Assembly: GCA_963556195.1 (NCBI GenBank)
Contig: OY744529.1
Location: forward strand, 55,343,483 to 55,407,482
From: Sepiola atlantica
Taxonomy: Eukaryota > Mollusca > Cephalopoda > Sepiida > Sepiolidae
Reading direction: 5' to 3'
Length of the DNA: 64,000 bases
A model generated the notes under the pieces. It was not told the DNA's origin, made no database searches, and saw only the letters and a program-made list of their open reading frames with translations. Positions 36,063-46,439 of the stretch are shown here, one piece after another. The translations under genes and the position numbers were made by a program. The number at the start of each line of letters is the position of its first letter. Within the stretch, counting starts at the first letter, position 1.

Positions 36063-36866
36063 ACAAGGAATATATTCCATTTTGAAATCATAATTTAGCA
36101 GAATAGTGCCCCATCGCTGTAATCTATTGACTTTATCAACTGGGATTCCTTTCTTTGATCCAAAATCGAAAGTAATGGACGATGATTCGTCTGTAAAATA
36201 AATTTACAGCCATAGATGAATTTGTGAAAATTTTTAATTCCTGAAAATGATGGATAAACTTTTCTTTCTCGATCTTGCTATAGCTTTTCTCAGCCGAGAT
36301 TAAACCTTTGCTCGCATGAGCAATGACTTTTGTTCATCCTAAAGTGTCTTTATGGAGTAATACGGCTCCGATGACGTAATTACTCGCATCAGTAGCCAAA
36401 TTTATTTCTAATTTCGAGTCATAATGTGTTAAAAAAGTTCTGATGTAAGCACATCCATAATATTTTGAAAAGCCTTCTGGCAATTCTCTGTCCATCGCCA
36501 TTTATTAATCTTTATTTTAACAATTCGTTCAACGGAGAACGTAAATCATGCATATTATTTATATATATCTGATAATATTATGGAGACCTATAAATGCTTG
36601 AAATTCAGCAACATTTGTCGGGGCAGGCATATTTTTAATTGCACTAGACCTTTCTGGGTTGTGTCTTCTGCCTTTTGCGTTTATAATTTGTCTTAAATAT
36701 TTTATTTTGGACATGAAATATTCGCATTTATTCTCGCTGAGCTTAAACCCATATTCAGCGATTTTTTTAATAACCTCATTCACATGTTCAATGTGTTGTT
36801 CAAGGGTCTCGCTCATGATTAATATATCGTCCAAGTACGCCATAGCGTAATCTAAACCCAGTCCTA
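36063..36866 (-). pseudogene. Ty3/Gypsy-type pol relic: reverse transcriptase and RNase H
   Basis: The minus-strand frame from 36866 reads LGLDYAMAYLDDILIMSETL: the YLDD catalytic box of a Ty3/Gypsy RT. It continues QHIEHVNEVIKKIAEYGFKL and SENKCEYFMSKIKYL (the thumb region), then AEFQAFIGLHN (family form LRSFLGLxNYY). After a frameshift the RNase H region follows to DFKMEYIP at 36070. It is cut off at its upstream side at 36866 by the Tx1-type LINE. Its RNase H part is duplicated at 34543-34800. Non-functional. Confidence 0.75.
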
Positions 36867-37319
36867 GGAAGACGTGCTAAGCGGGTCTCTTTATTTATCT
36901 TGACAAGATTTACAGTGAAAAATTGTATGATGAGGCACAAGGCCAAAATGAGGAGGAAGGGGAAATAGGGTTCGGGGGTCGTCCACCGGTCTATGCCCTA
37001 AAACTAGTTACAATCCCTACAATACCCCATTCATTCTATGGACTAAGCTACTTAAAATAATCCCCAGGTAATTTGATGATTTTTATTTAAAAATATATAC
37101 AATGTTTGATGATGATGGGAGTATAGGAAAAAGAAGCCTTAAAAGATCCCCCTAAAATAAATAAAAATAAAAGGGGTAGAAAAATAAAGAACAAAATAAA
37201 ATGCTAGTTATAGTACGTTAGTAGGACCCACTTAATCTATTTAAGGTATGAACTGCTCGCTGTCTTCCGGAACGACGGAAAGCAAGAGAGTCAGTCCCTA
37301 AGTGGGAGTGGGCGTTGTC

Positions 37320-40300
37320 TAAGGGACAAAACTAAAAGGGATGGATTTTAGGGATGTGCGGTGTCCTATAAGATAAATACAATTAGGGCGGGTCAAGGAT
37401 AAAGTAAATCGGGGAAACGGGTATCCTAAAGGGGTTCTGAAACCTAAAATAAAGATAGGGACACAGGACTTAAATCTATTTCGTACGAACACGCATAAAC
37501 TAGCGGTGTGTATCCACCTACGTTTAAACAGTACGGTAAACAACCTCTTTCTATCACATTTAATTTTGATTTTAAGCTGATTCTTAAAATACGAAATCAA
37601 ATCGTAATGAGTAGGCGGCGCCCCCACCTCTATTTCTAAGCGTGAAGTATACACTACGAGTCTAGCTACGGCTAAACTCGCAAGAAACACCATTCGTTTC
37701 TCCCTGCGCAACAAGAGATCCATGTTGAAGACTACGAACGCTTAATCCAGGTACTTCACCCGCTCGGGAACGATACGAGCCGTCACATCGTTGACATACG
37801 TCCAGTATTAACGAAGCTTGGAGCAGTTGAAAAAGGCGTACTGAGCCGTTTCAATTTCATCTTCCTTGCAACGTGAACAAAAAGGATTCATGACCATACC
37901 AATACTGAAGCGTATGCCATTAAGGGGTACCCGATTTCGAACCAATCGCCTGGTTAGAGAAAACTCAGTATTGTTAAGATGACTCCGGCCTGGCGCCCAA
38001 TTCCACTTAGAGCGAACCTCCTCCTCCGACAATCCAAGCCGCTCCCCAAGTGGATCCAAAGCGGTCCTCACCACTAATTCCCGATATAGTGTTTTCCTAG
38101 ACCAGGCGAGGTCACTGAACCCCGGCAGCACTCTGGGCGCAGTTCACCATTCGTTGAAGAACTGCGATTGACCCCTTGGTTTACGACGGTATTTAGCCAA
38201 GTAGTCAGGGATGAGGCTGGAAAAAGCCTTCTCAATCGCAAGGGCCTCACGCGGACTCTTCCGTCAAAGTTCTACTCAGGAATGTTAACCTCTCAGCATA
38301 TAGATGGCTCGCCAAGTCGGGCATTCCCAGCATCAGTACGTTGAGTACAGACCTGTCTACAGACTAGCGGCTTCTTCTTCTCCCACAAAAGCGCGAAAAG
38401 CGTACGTGTCAAAGTTGCCAAGCGGTCCGCAGGCAGAGGTACTACAGCTAATCGGTAAAGAATAAGAGGAAAGACGTACGTGGCGCACGCCTCAACTCGA
38501 TCTTTAAGGAAAAGCTCCCTTCAAAGCCAAATCCTTACAGACGCTTCGACCTTAGACTGTACTTCCGACCAATTCTTGTCAAGCTGGAGACCCGGTCCGA
38601 CCCACACGCCGAGGATCCGAACCAGGCCATCTGACCATTTGAAAAACCCGGCAGCAAAACCGCGCCACTCCAGGCGGCCAACCTAAGGCATTTAGATTTG
38701 CTAAAGTTGAGCACGGCCACTGTAAAATCTTCATACCTTTTAAGTGCCTTAGTTACCGTGGAAACGTCTCGAAGGCTCGAGACGAACACGGTAACATCAT
38801 CGACATACGCGGAGACCCTGGATCGCGCACAACCAGGTAGACCGATACCGCGTAGGGCCAGTCCAGCCTCTCCTTGCCTCAGCTTGCGAAGGAAGGGCTC
38901 CAACGCAAGAACGTAGACACACCTAACGTTCCGACTGAGAAACAGCAAACGATTCCGATCGCATCCCGTTTACCAGCACCACTGCCGTTGGGCGGCGATA
39001 CAGCATGGAGATCTATCTGCTGAAGTCTGATGTAAAACTGGCGGCCTCTAAAACAGATCCCAAAAACCGATGGTCGACCCTATCAAAAGCTTTGAACTGA
39101 TCTAAATCGATCAGCGCGGCTTCGGTGTCGTCTTCTAACCCCTCAAAGATCGTGCGTATCAGATACAAGCTGTTCTGAATCTCCTCTTAACAGCATAGTT
39201 CTGATCGGGTCAATCAATTCACCAATAAAAGCCTGCAACCGATTGGCAAGAACTCTGGCCAAAATCTTTAAGTCTGTGTTTAACAGAGTAATGGCCATAT
39301 AACCATCTTAACCCCCGACATTCCCGCCCTTTTTCCTAAGCAATGTGATCACTCCCCTGGTGACTTGACCAGAGATAGAACCCTGTTCAAACCAGTGGTT
39401 GAAGCCATCCGCCAGAATAGGTACGAAGATGTGCGATAGCTTCAAGAACAATTCATTGCGCAATCAAGACCTGGAGAGTTATCGTAGCCGATCTGCTTCA
39501 ACGCAGCCAGGACCTCACATTTCGTAACGCGCCTATCACAACTAGCCATTCGGGCCGCCTCCAGGCCAAACTCATAGACGCGAAGTCTGGACAGTTGGGT
39601 GAAGCGATCCACGAAATGCACACAACACCCCTCACAAATCTTCCGAGCCGACATAAGGGCGTGTCCTTCCGACCTTTTAACTCCACGAATATATCCGTCC
39701 AAGTTGCAACGTAGTGGAGGTCTACGCTCTTTAGCGTCAACATTTACGGCTTCGTTGGACACTCTTCCTAACCTTCCCCTGACTACTTGACTTTCATACC
39801 GCTCGTTAGCCGAGCGTTTCAGGCTCATCTTAGCTAATTCTATGCCTAGGGAATTCTCCTTTCCACCACTCGGGCCAGCTTATATTCTAAAAGCGTTTCT
39901 GCTTCAGCTTTATTTAAGGCGAGGCGTTGGCTATATTTCACAGAAAAGCGCCTAATACCACATTTGGCGTTTACCCACCACATACTCCCGGTCACCGCCC
40001 CCACTAAGCCCTTTTGAAAATTAAGTGTTAGCCTGTCCCGGAAGTCACGTATCTCCAGTAAGGAGGTATTTAACTTCCAGTACCTAGCTAACTTAGGGGT
40101 TCTATTTTCTAATTCCAAACTGGCCACAAGTAATTTGCGGTCAGAATGGCATAACCAGTGGAACATTATACAAGAGATATAGTCTACGTTGCCTATTCTC
40201 ACTAACAACCAATCCAAGTAAGTACAGCGTAAAGCCCGTGAGAAGCCACGTCCACCACTCCCGCCTCGGGTGATCGACACAAAACCTGTCGACTAGATCA

Positions 40301-40830
40301 CATTCAGTCATCAGATCAGACAGACTTGTCTCACACCCATCCGACCCTCTAGGCCCACCCACCCTATCTATTTTGGGATAAAGGATGGCATTCCAATCTC
40401 CCAGTAAAATTAACCGCTCTGAACTACCGAGGAACCCCTCCCCCCCGGAAAAAGAGAGCCATCTCCCGAGCGATATTGGGTGCATAAACCGCGACGAATC
40501 AGAACCCGGCACTTTTCACGGTAACATCGGCCACAACCAGTCTGCGATCAGCATCTACGTGAATAACGTTTACCCTTGCGGACAGCGTGCGTCTTACTAA
40601 CAAGGAAACTCTCCTAGCATGACGGTCACCGAATGCTGAAAAAACATCTAACTACTTCGACTGCAGTCGGTGATCGTCGATCGAATCATAGTGAGATCCT
40701 GTAACGCAGCCACATCTATATTAAAAGACATGAGGCCCCCAGTGTGCGTGAAGCTTTGTTTAAGCACCTCATGCGCATTGTGTTCATACTCCCTAGATTC
40801 AAGTTCGTGGCCATCTGCATTATTCAGTGT
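37320..40830 (-). pseudogene. Tx1-type LINE ORF2 (AP endonuclease and reverse transcriptase), frameshifted
   Basis: Order on the minus strand: an endonuclease start with FNIDVAALQDLTM (near 40710), RVSLLVRRTLSARVNVIHVD (near 40570), LILLGDWNAILYPKIDRVGG (near 40400) and DHPRREWWTW; linker LARYWKLNTSLLEIRDFRDR (near 40060); then RT with ALIDLDQFKAFDRVDHRFLG (near 39100) and SAYVDDVTVFVSS (near 38800, the YVDD box). The C-terminal knuckle is CSRCKEDEIETAQYAFFNC (near 37840). Usual length for the group is about 1200-1300 residues, consistent with 3.5 kb. Open pieces are 40512-40141, 40280-39846, 39828-39442, 38948-38535, 38131-37808 and 37723-37319, joined only across frameshifts and stops. Not functional. 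Confidence 0.75.
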
Positions 40831-42574
40831 CAATGACTGGACTGAAATGTTCGAGACGTAGGAGTTTGAAGGCTTAGCCGATACTGCTCGTAAGCAGGTT
40901 GTCCATCTCTAGCAATGCCCCCGACATCCAGTGGGATAGTTAGTTTGAGGGCCTTATAAAATGAGGGGTGGACGTAAATGGGGACCCTTCCTGTGCTGAG
41001 AGACTTCAGCTGTTTGAGGGAGTCATGCCCCTCTTTCACCAATCTCAGGCCCCGTATTGCATTCTTTGCCGCCTCTACAATATTCAATAGTCCCTTATTA
41101 TGCCCACCCTTGTACTCCTGATAAATGTTGTTACCAAGGGGCATTAGGGAAGTTTTTCGGATTTCTAACTTCCAGTTACCGGACCTGAGTCAGGTGCTGC
41201 AGCGGTCTGAAGACTCTGCGTTTCCTACGATTTAAGTCCATTGCAGCATAATGGAGATCTACATCACAAATTAGATCCCCCGATATGAAGGGATTTTTTC
41301 TTGTTTTGCCCTTACTCGAAGGGGTGGTGGGGGCGATGCAGACATACTAGTAATATCTTGCTCCTGCTCTTTCTCAACGAACACAGAGAGGGAGCGAACT
41401 GGGGGGACTTTGGTGGTTTTGGAACTGCTTCCTTGGTAGTTGTGACGTTCGTTTTGACAACCGTGGTCCATCATTCTGTTGTGGTATTTCCCCTCCTGCA
41501 TGTTCATAGGATTTGCTGGTGCCACAGTTTTTCCGCCCGGAGCCGCAGCCGGTACCTTTGCAGGGAACTTCTTCGGGCAGTCTTTGGGCATGTGCCAACA
41601 ACGTGGCTTCCTGCCTTTGAATATGACACTCATAGTCCATATGTTGCATTTTAGTGATGCGGGAATCTTCTTGAAATTTACATGATCAATGCTCATTTCG
41701 ATCCGGTAATCCCCTACCATGATATTACGGGGATCCCGTACTGGAATAACTGCCTCGACGTCCCCATATTAGCTAAGTACAGCCCCAAGTTGTTTAGAGC
41801 TAATATAACAGGGAATGCCGAGGATGGAGACTGTCGTTCGCCTTTTGTTGAGGTATTCGGGCTTCAGACAGATATGTTACCACTTCAAGATAGTTTTGGA
41901 AAGATTCTACGCTTCCTGGCTATTTGGGAGCAACATTCCCCAGCTTACGTAGCTTTTCCTACATATATAAGAAGCCAGGGCTTTTAGCTCCCATAGCAAG
42001 TCCGTCATATTGTCCTTAGAGTCAGCCTCATTGTCTTAACGTCTGTTGTGACTAACGCCACTATTCTTTGGGCCAGCTCTTCAACAGCTCCAGTGCCGGC
42101 TTTGAGGACGTTGCCGTCTGTTAGGCTTTTGTAGGTGGTGTTGAAAAACTGACGGTAATCATCCGGTGCTAGTTGTTACTGGGGCCACCATGTTGCCGCT
42201 TTAGATGCTGATGGTATGGGGACAAGGATGCTTTCGGTGTTGATTAACCGGGCTGAATAGTGCACTCGGCTGTCTTTTGAGTAAAAGGGAGGGGCAGCCT
42301 GTTTGCAGGAGACATCGCTGGTGTCTTAGGTGCCGGTTGCGGTTTCGGTAAAGTCCCACCTCCTTGATTGCTGGCGGCACCAACTGCTCCACTTTTCGGA
42401 CTGTCCGGTGTAGCGACCCCCATCTCTTTTTCTGGATCTGGACTGTCTCGTTGACATTCGTTTCTGTGCAGGTTCGGAGTTAAAAGTGTTGATGTTGCTG
42501 CTGCTACTACTGTTTCTACTGTCTCTGGCTTGTTGTGGCGTTAGGCTGTAGTCCAGATCCGACATTATCATCAT
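40831..42574 (-). pseudogene. Tx1-type LINE ORF1 (nucleic-acid-binding protein), broken
   Basis: The minus-strand frame starts MMIMSDLDYSLTPQQARDSR (42574), a Ser/Asn/Arg-rich N-terminus. After frameshifts it reads MVGDYRIEMSIDHVNFKKIP (41720) with KGRKPRCWHMPKDCP, where CWxxxKDC is a degraded CCHC knuckle as in ORF1 proteins of Tx1 and L1-like LINEs, then a Pro/Ser-rich tail to 41271. A later open piece (41144-40830, MPLGNNIYQEYKGGHNKGLL and on) may be the C-terminus or spacer before ORF2. Role in active elements: RNA binding in the ribonucleoprotein. Here it is inactivated. Confidence 0.6.
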
Positions 42575-43430
42575 GCCAGCTTCCCGGTCGCAGGGGCTCG
42601 CCCTTTTTTCATGGCGTCTGATCTGGATCAGTGGCCGATTTCTCTGGGAACTTCACCGACCTGGCTGCCTTACTTTTGCAGGCAGGAGACTTTTCCTCCT
42701 GCGAGCAGACAGACTGTCAGTTAAAGCCCGTCGACAAAATGGTGGAGTGGGGACTCTATCCCACCGACCTAGATCACCTCTTCCAGCTGAACTAGGACCT
42801 AGGCTGCCGGGGTCAACAGCGTTGAAGTTATAGACAGAACTACTGCATGCGGCGGCAAGCTTCGATCCACTTCTAGTGCAAGGGACCGCACTAGCGGAAG
42901 TTCTGGGCATGATGCTTAAGGCGTCATGTCCGTGTCCAAAGTATTGTCCTGCTCCGGTGGCCAGATGTTTTTTTAGACATCTGGGAACCAGAGCGCGAGC
43001 TAAGCACCAAGCCTACACCGGAATTGGGACCAGTCCTACCCGCTTCCGTTTTGCCTTTGCACAATGGCGAAAAGACAAAACGCTAATTAGTTAAAAAAGA
43101 AAGAAGGTAAAATAAATAACTAGTTCAACCAAGTCCGGCCGGCTGCTTAAGTCGGGCCTGGGCTCAGAACGAACCTGCAAAAAAACAGAAAACAAAATAA
43201 TTAGTATACAAATCACCCAAAAAGGGTGAGCACCCAAAAGGGGTGGGAAGAGAAATGGTGCCCAAAAGGGGCTCATCCGGGAACTGGTCGAAAGAGACAC
43301 AAGAAGCCGAGGAGCTGGTTGCTTCACAAAAAAAGACAACGCAATCGTAAGAAATTTTTGTGAAGAAATTTTCGCTAGGCGGCTTTTTTTTGGTACGGGG
43401 ATATGTGTCGACTTCATAGTGACCTGACGA

Positions 43431-45260
43431 ATCCATCATGCCACTATGGGGGAATCCAGATCACATCACAACAATCAGAAAACGCGTTCAATCGCGGAAA
43501 CTAGGTACTCGTTATTTCTATAACATCTTCAATAGTGTGGTGAACAATGGGCAATTAACAATTCCCCGTTATCCAACCACAGCAACTGACAAAGCTGAAC
43601 TACTTGACCAGCGGTTCGCCTTAAACTCAACTTTGGATTCGCAAACCACTCCCTCCCAAATTTCCCATTGCGGACTGAAGCCACACTTGATGACCTGATC
43701 ATCAACCTATCTTATGTTCGGGACATCATAAAAAACCTTGAGACCTCCAAAGCATGTGTGCCTGGTCTTATATCAGTAATAGTAATAAAGAAATGCTCTG
43801 TTGAACTGGCTCCTATCCTCTCTACACTCTACAACAAATGCCTTGACGAATCTTGCTTCCCTGATAGCTAGACAATTGATTCTGTCGTACCAGTCTTCAA
43901 GAATTCTAGAAATTGATCTGACTCTCAGAATAATCGCCCCATCAGTCTACACCCGCTTTTCGCTAAAATTTTTGAATGCTGAATAAATCTAGCGATAGTC
44001 TGACACCTTGTTAATGTTAAACTTCATTTGACCATCAGTATGGATTCAGGCAAGCACGGTCTATTGCGGATATCCTAACGGTCATCTCCAAACGCATATA
44101 CCATACACTGGACAAGGTAGGTGAAGCTAGGGCGGTAGCGCTTGATATATCTAAAACCTTTGACAAGGTCTGGCATAAAGGTCTTCTAATAAAAAATAAT
44201 TAATATGGTATTACTAGACAAATATTTAATATAATTAGATCTTTCCTTACTAAAAAAGATAAAAGGTGTCCTCAATAGCCGTTCACCCAAACAACAAGAC
44301 ATAAATGCAGGTGTACCCCAGGGATCGATCCGTAGACCTTTATTGTTCCTGATTTTAATAAACGACCTTCCTGATGACAGGTTGATTTCCTGACGACAGC
44401 ACGTTCTACTCTCGTTATGTGGGGAAAACGGACGCGCACATATCCGAGGCAATGGTTGAATCATTAGAAAGTGACCCACAGTCTGTAGTGGAATGGGGTC
44501 ATAAATGAATGGTAACATTTACTGTTGCAAAGACAAAGCTTCTTTCCTTCAACAACTACAAGAAACCTATTCAACCACCGATTGCCATGGCAAATAACAC
44601 TCTACCTGAGGGCCCAACGTTCAAACTCCTCGGCCTAACATTAACAGGTAACATGAATTTGAACAATTACATAGAAGACGTTGCCATGGCTGCTGCAAAA
44701 GAAGGTGGCTCTCTCTGCCCAGCTAGAAACCCTTTCACACCTTACAGTATCCTATATCTCTACAAAGCCCCCATCCACGTATGCATGGAATTTTGTTGTC
44801 ACATCTGGGCTGGTGTACCATCCACTAGTCTCTCCCTCTTAGAAAGGTCTAAAAAAGAGTCGCTAATCTAATAAGTCCACTACTATCCATCAAGCTCCAG
44901 CCTTTGTCTCATCGCCGCAATGTTGCATCCTTGGCTTGTTTTACAAGTACTTCAATGGAATGTGCTTCGATGAACATGCTGCTCTGGTGCCTAAATAAGT
45001 AAATACACTCGACCCACCCGACAACCAGCTAAATCCCATCTATTCACTGTTGAGATCCTTAGATGTCAGAGAGCCTTCTACTCCAATAGCTTCCTTCCTC
45101 GTGCTGCCAGCCTTTGGAACTCCGTTTCTGCTCCCTGTTTCCCCGATTGTACCGACATGCAAGAATTTAAAACTAATGTGAACAAGCATCTCGCTGAACA
45201 GCTTCCAATTTAGAATGATTCCCAAAACATTCACCTTAATTCTCAGTAGCCTTTTACGTC
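43431..45260 (+). pseudogene. CR1/Jockey-group LINE reverse transcriptase, heavily decayed
   Basis: Plus strand, following LINE motifs in order across shifting frames: KLGTRYFYNIFNSVVNNGQL (near 43500, pre-RT), ELAPILSTLYNKCLDESCFP (near 43805), an SGF/YGF.Q-type box near 44040, ALDISKTFDKVWHKGLLIKN (near 44150, first catalytic Asp block), IRSFLTKKDKR, NAGVPQGS-like sequence near 44310 (GVPQGSIRRPLLFLILINDLP), then a lost ADD box, KTKLLSFNNYKKPIQPP (near 44528), FKLLGLTLTGNM (near 44620) and a C-terminal SLWNSVSAPCFPD..FKTNVNKHLAEQ (45095-45200). Same family as the fragment at 3765-3978. Stops and shifts are many; not functional. The upstream part is missing. Confidence 0.65.
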
Positions 45261-45319
45261 TACAGTGGCAACTTGTTTTGTTTGGATAGAACTATGTTAA
45301 AAAAAGGAATGCATATGCT

Positions 45320-45453
45320 AAAAGATATATTTTCGCAGTCATTAACATCGCCGACTGTCAGCTCGACGGTTGCGTTTCGATCCCGGCTTGAGATACTAAC
45401 TGGTCTAGCCGCACTGATGAGCTGTGAAACAGCGAAACAGGCTGTATGTGGAT

Positions 45454-45488
<35 letters not shown>
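45320..45488 (+). mobile_element. tRNA-derived SINE with (TA)n tail
   Basis: The head has CATTAACATCGCCGACTGTC and a B-box-like GTTTCGATCCC (45370-45380). The body CTAGCCGCACTGATGAGCTG, then GTATGTGGATGACTATATA leads directly into (TA)n at 45457-45488. A diverged copy with the same CTAGCC(A/G)CACTGAT..GTGGAT(T/G)ACTATAT tail lies at 63765-63890. Confidence 0.65.
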
Positions 45489-45491
<3 letters not shown>

Positions 45492-46132
45492 GATTTAATC
45501 ACATAAATACCGTAAAATAGCTGTCACTGTCAGCAGGTAGATACGACTGATTGCTAAAAGGAAGTGCGGGGCACAATGATAAAATGACGACGCGGGTTGC
45601 GTAACGACAATTAATGATAAGAAATAGATTGTTTATGCAAGCTGTTCCTGTAGCAACAAGACCGAGTCAGCAGTAATTTGCGTTGCGCCCGTACAAGAAA
45701 TCGGGCGAACACTTAATACGAATACCAATAAGGATTGTAGTTTAGGTAAGTGCAAAAAAAAAATCAAAGAATGGAAAGAAAGTGACAATATGATCTGGTA
45801 ATCTCTACCTGTATATTATATACACATAAATGAAGTTATGTGACCAGAAAAGAACCACGCATGTATTTTAAATTAACGGTAAAATCGGGCAGAGTATTTG
45901 AAAGTTTGCTTTCCGAACAAGAACGTTTTTTATGTATATTCTAAGAATTTCACTGAGAGGAATACTGTTTTTTTCTCAATATTTACAATGGGAAAACATA
46001 ATTTTGTTGTTTATGCATTTATTTTCTGTATTTATTAAACGTAGTGATTTATTTAAAGTGTGCCACACCGAAATCAACCGATGCTAATAAGATTTATTCA
46101 ATATTTCCTTACAGTGTAATGTAAGAGTAGTC
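45489..46132. other. Noncoding, nothing recognised
   Basis: AT-rich, no frame of note, no repeat recognised. Confidence 0.5.
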
Positions 46133-46227
46133 GTGATTGGAAAAGGGTTACCTCCACCGATTCCTAATTTGACATAAATAATTTATGTCAAATTAGGAAT
46201 CGGTGGAGGTAACCCTTTTCCAATCAC
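46133..46227. repeat. Perfect 95-bp palindrome (47-bp arms, 1-base centre)
   Basis: Left arm 46133-46179 (GTGATTGGAAAAGGGTTACC and on) is the exact reverse complement of the right arm 46181-46227, with a single A at 46180. Pairing stops at once outside (C at 46132 against A at 46228). No flanking direct repeat of more than a few bases is visible. Confidence 0.95.
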
Positions 46228-46439
46228 AAACAGAGAATGGATTCTGGTTTCTTTGTAAGTAATTCTTACTTTAAAATTCTTAACAAATCTATTAAAAGAT
46301 TCAAAGTTTTAAAAGCGATGTACATTGTACAACTTTATAAATACAGAAATACTGTTGTTCAAAATCAGCAAAATATTGTAAGTCATATTTTGTGCATTCT
46401 TCTATTATTCTCCGATATTGCTTTGACGGTTTGATACAG

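Larger units (their letters stand above)
36867..43430 (-). mobile_element. Tx1-type LINE, near complete, decayed
   Basis: About 6.5 kb on the minus strand: a 5' region (43430-42575, with short direct GGGTG..CACCC-type blocks at 43200-43270), ORF1 with a cysteine-histidine knuckle, ORF2 with apurinic endonuclease and RT, and a 3' UTR with AATAAA near 36890, ending against the Gypsy RT at 36866. GC content is higher than in the surroundings. Endonuclease GDWNAIL and RT YVDD boxes and their context match the Tx1 group. Frameshifts are common in ORF2, so it is inactive. The 5' boundary is inferred from the start of the plus-strand LINE at 43431. Confidence 0.75.
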
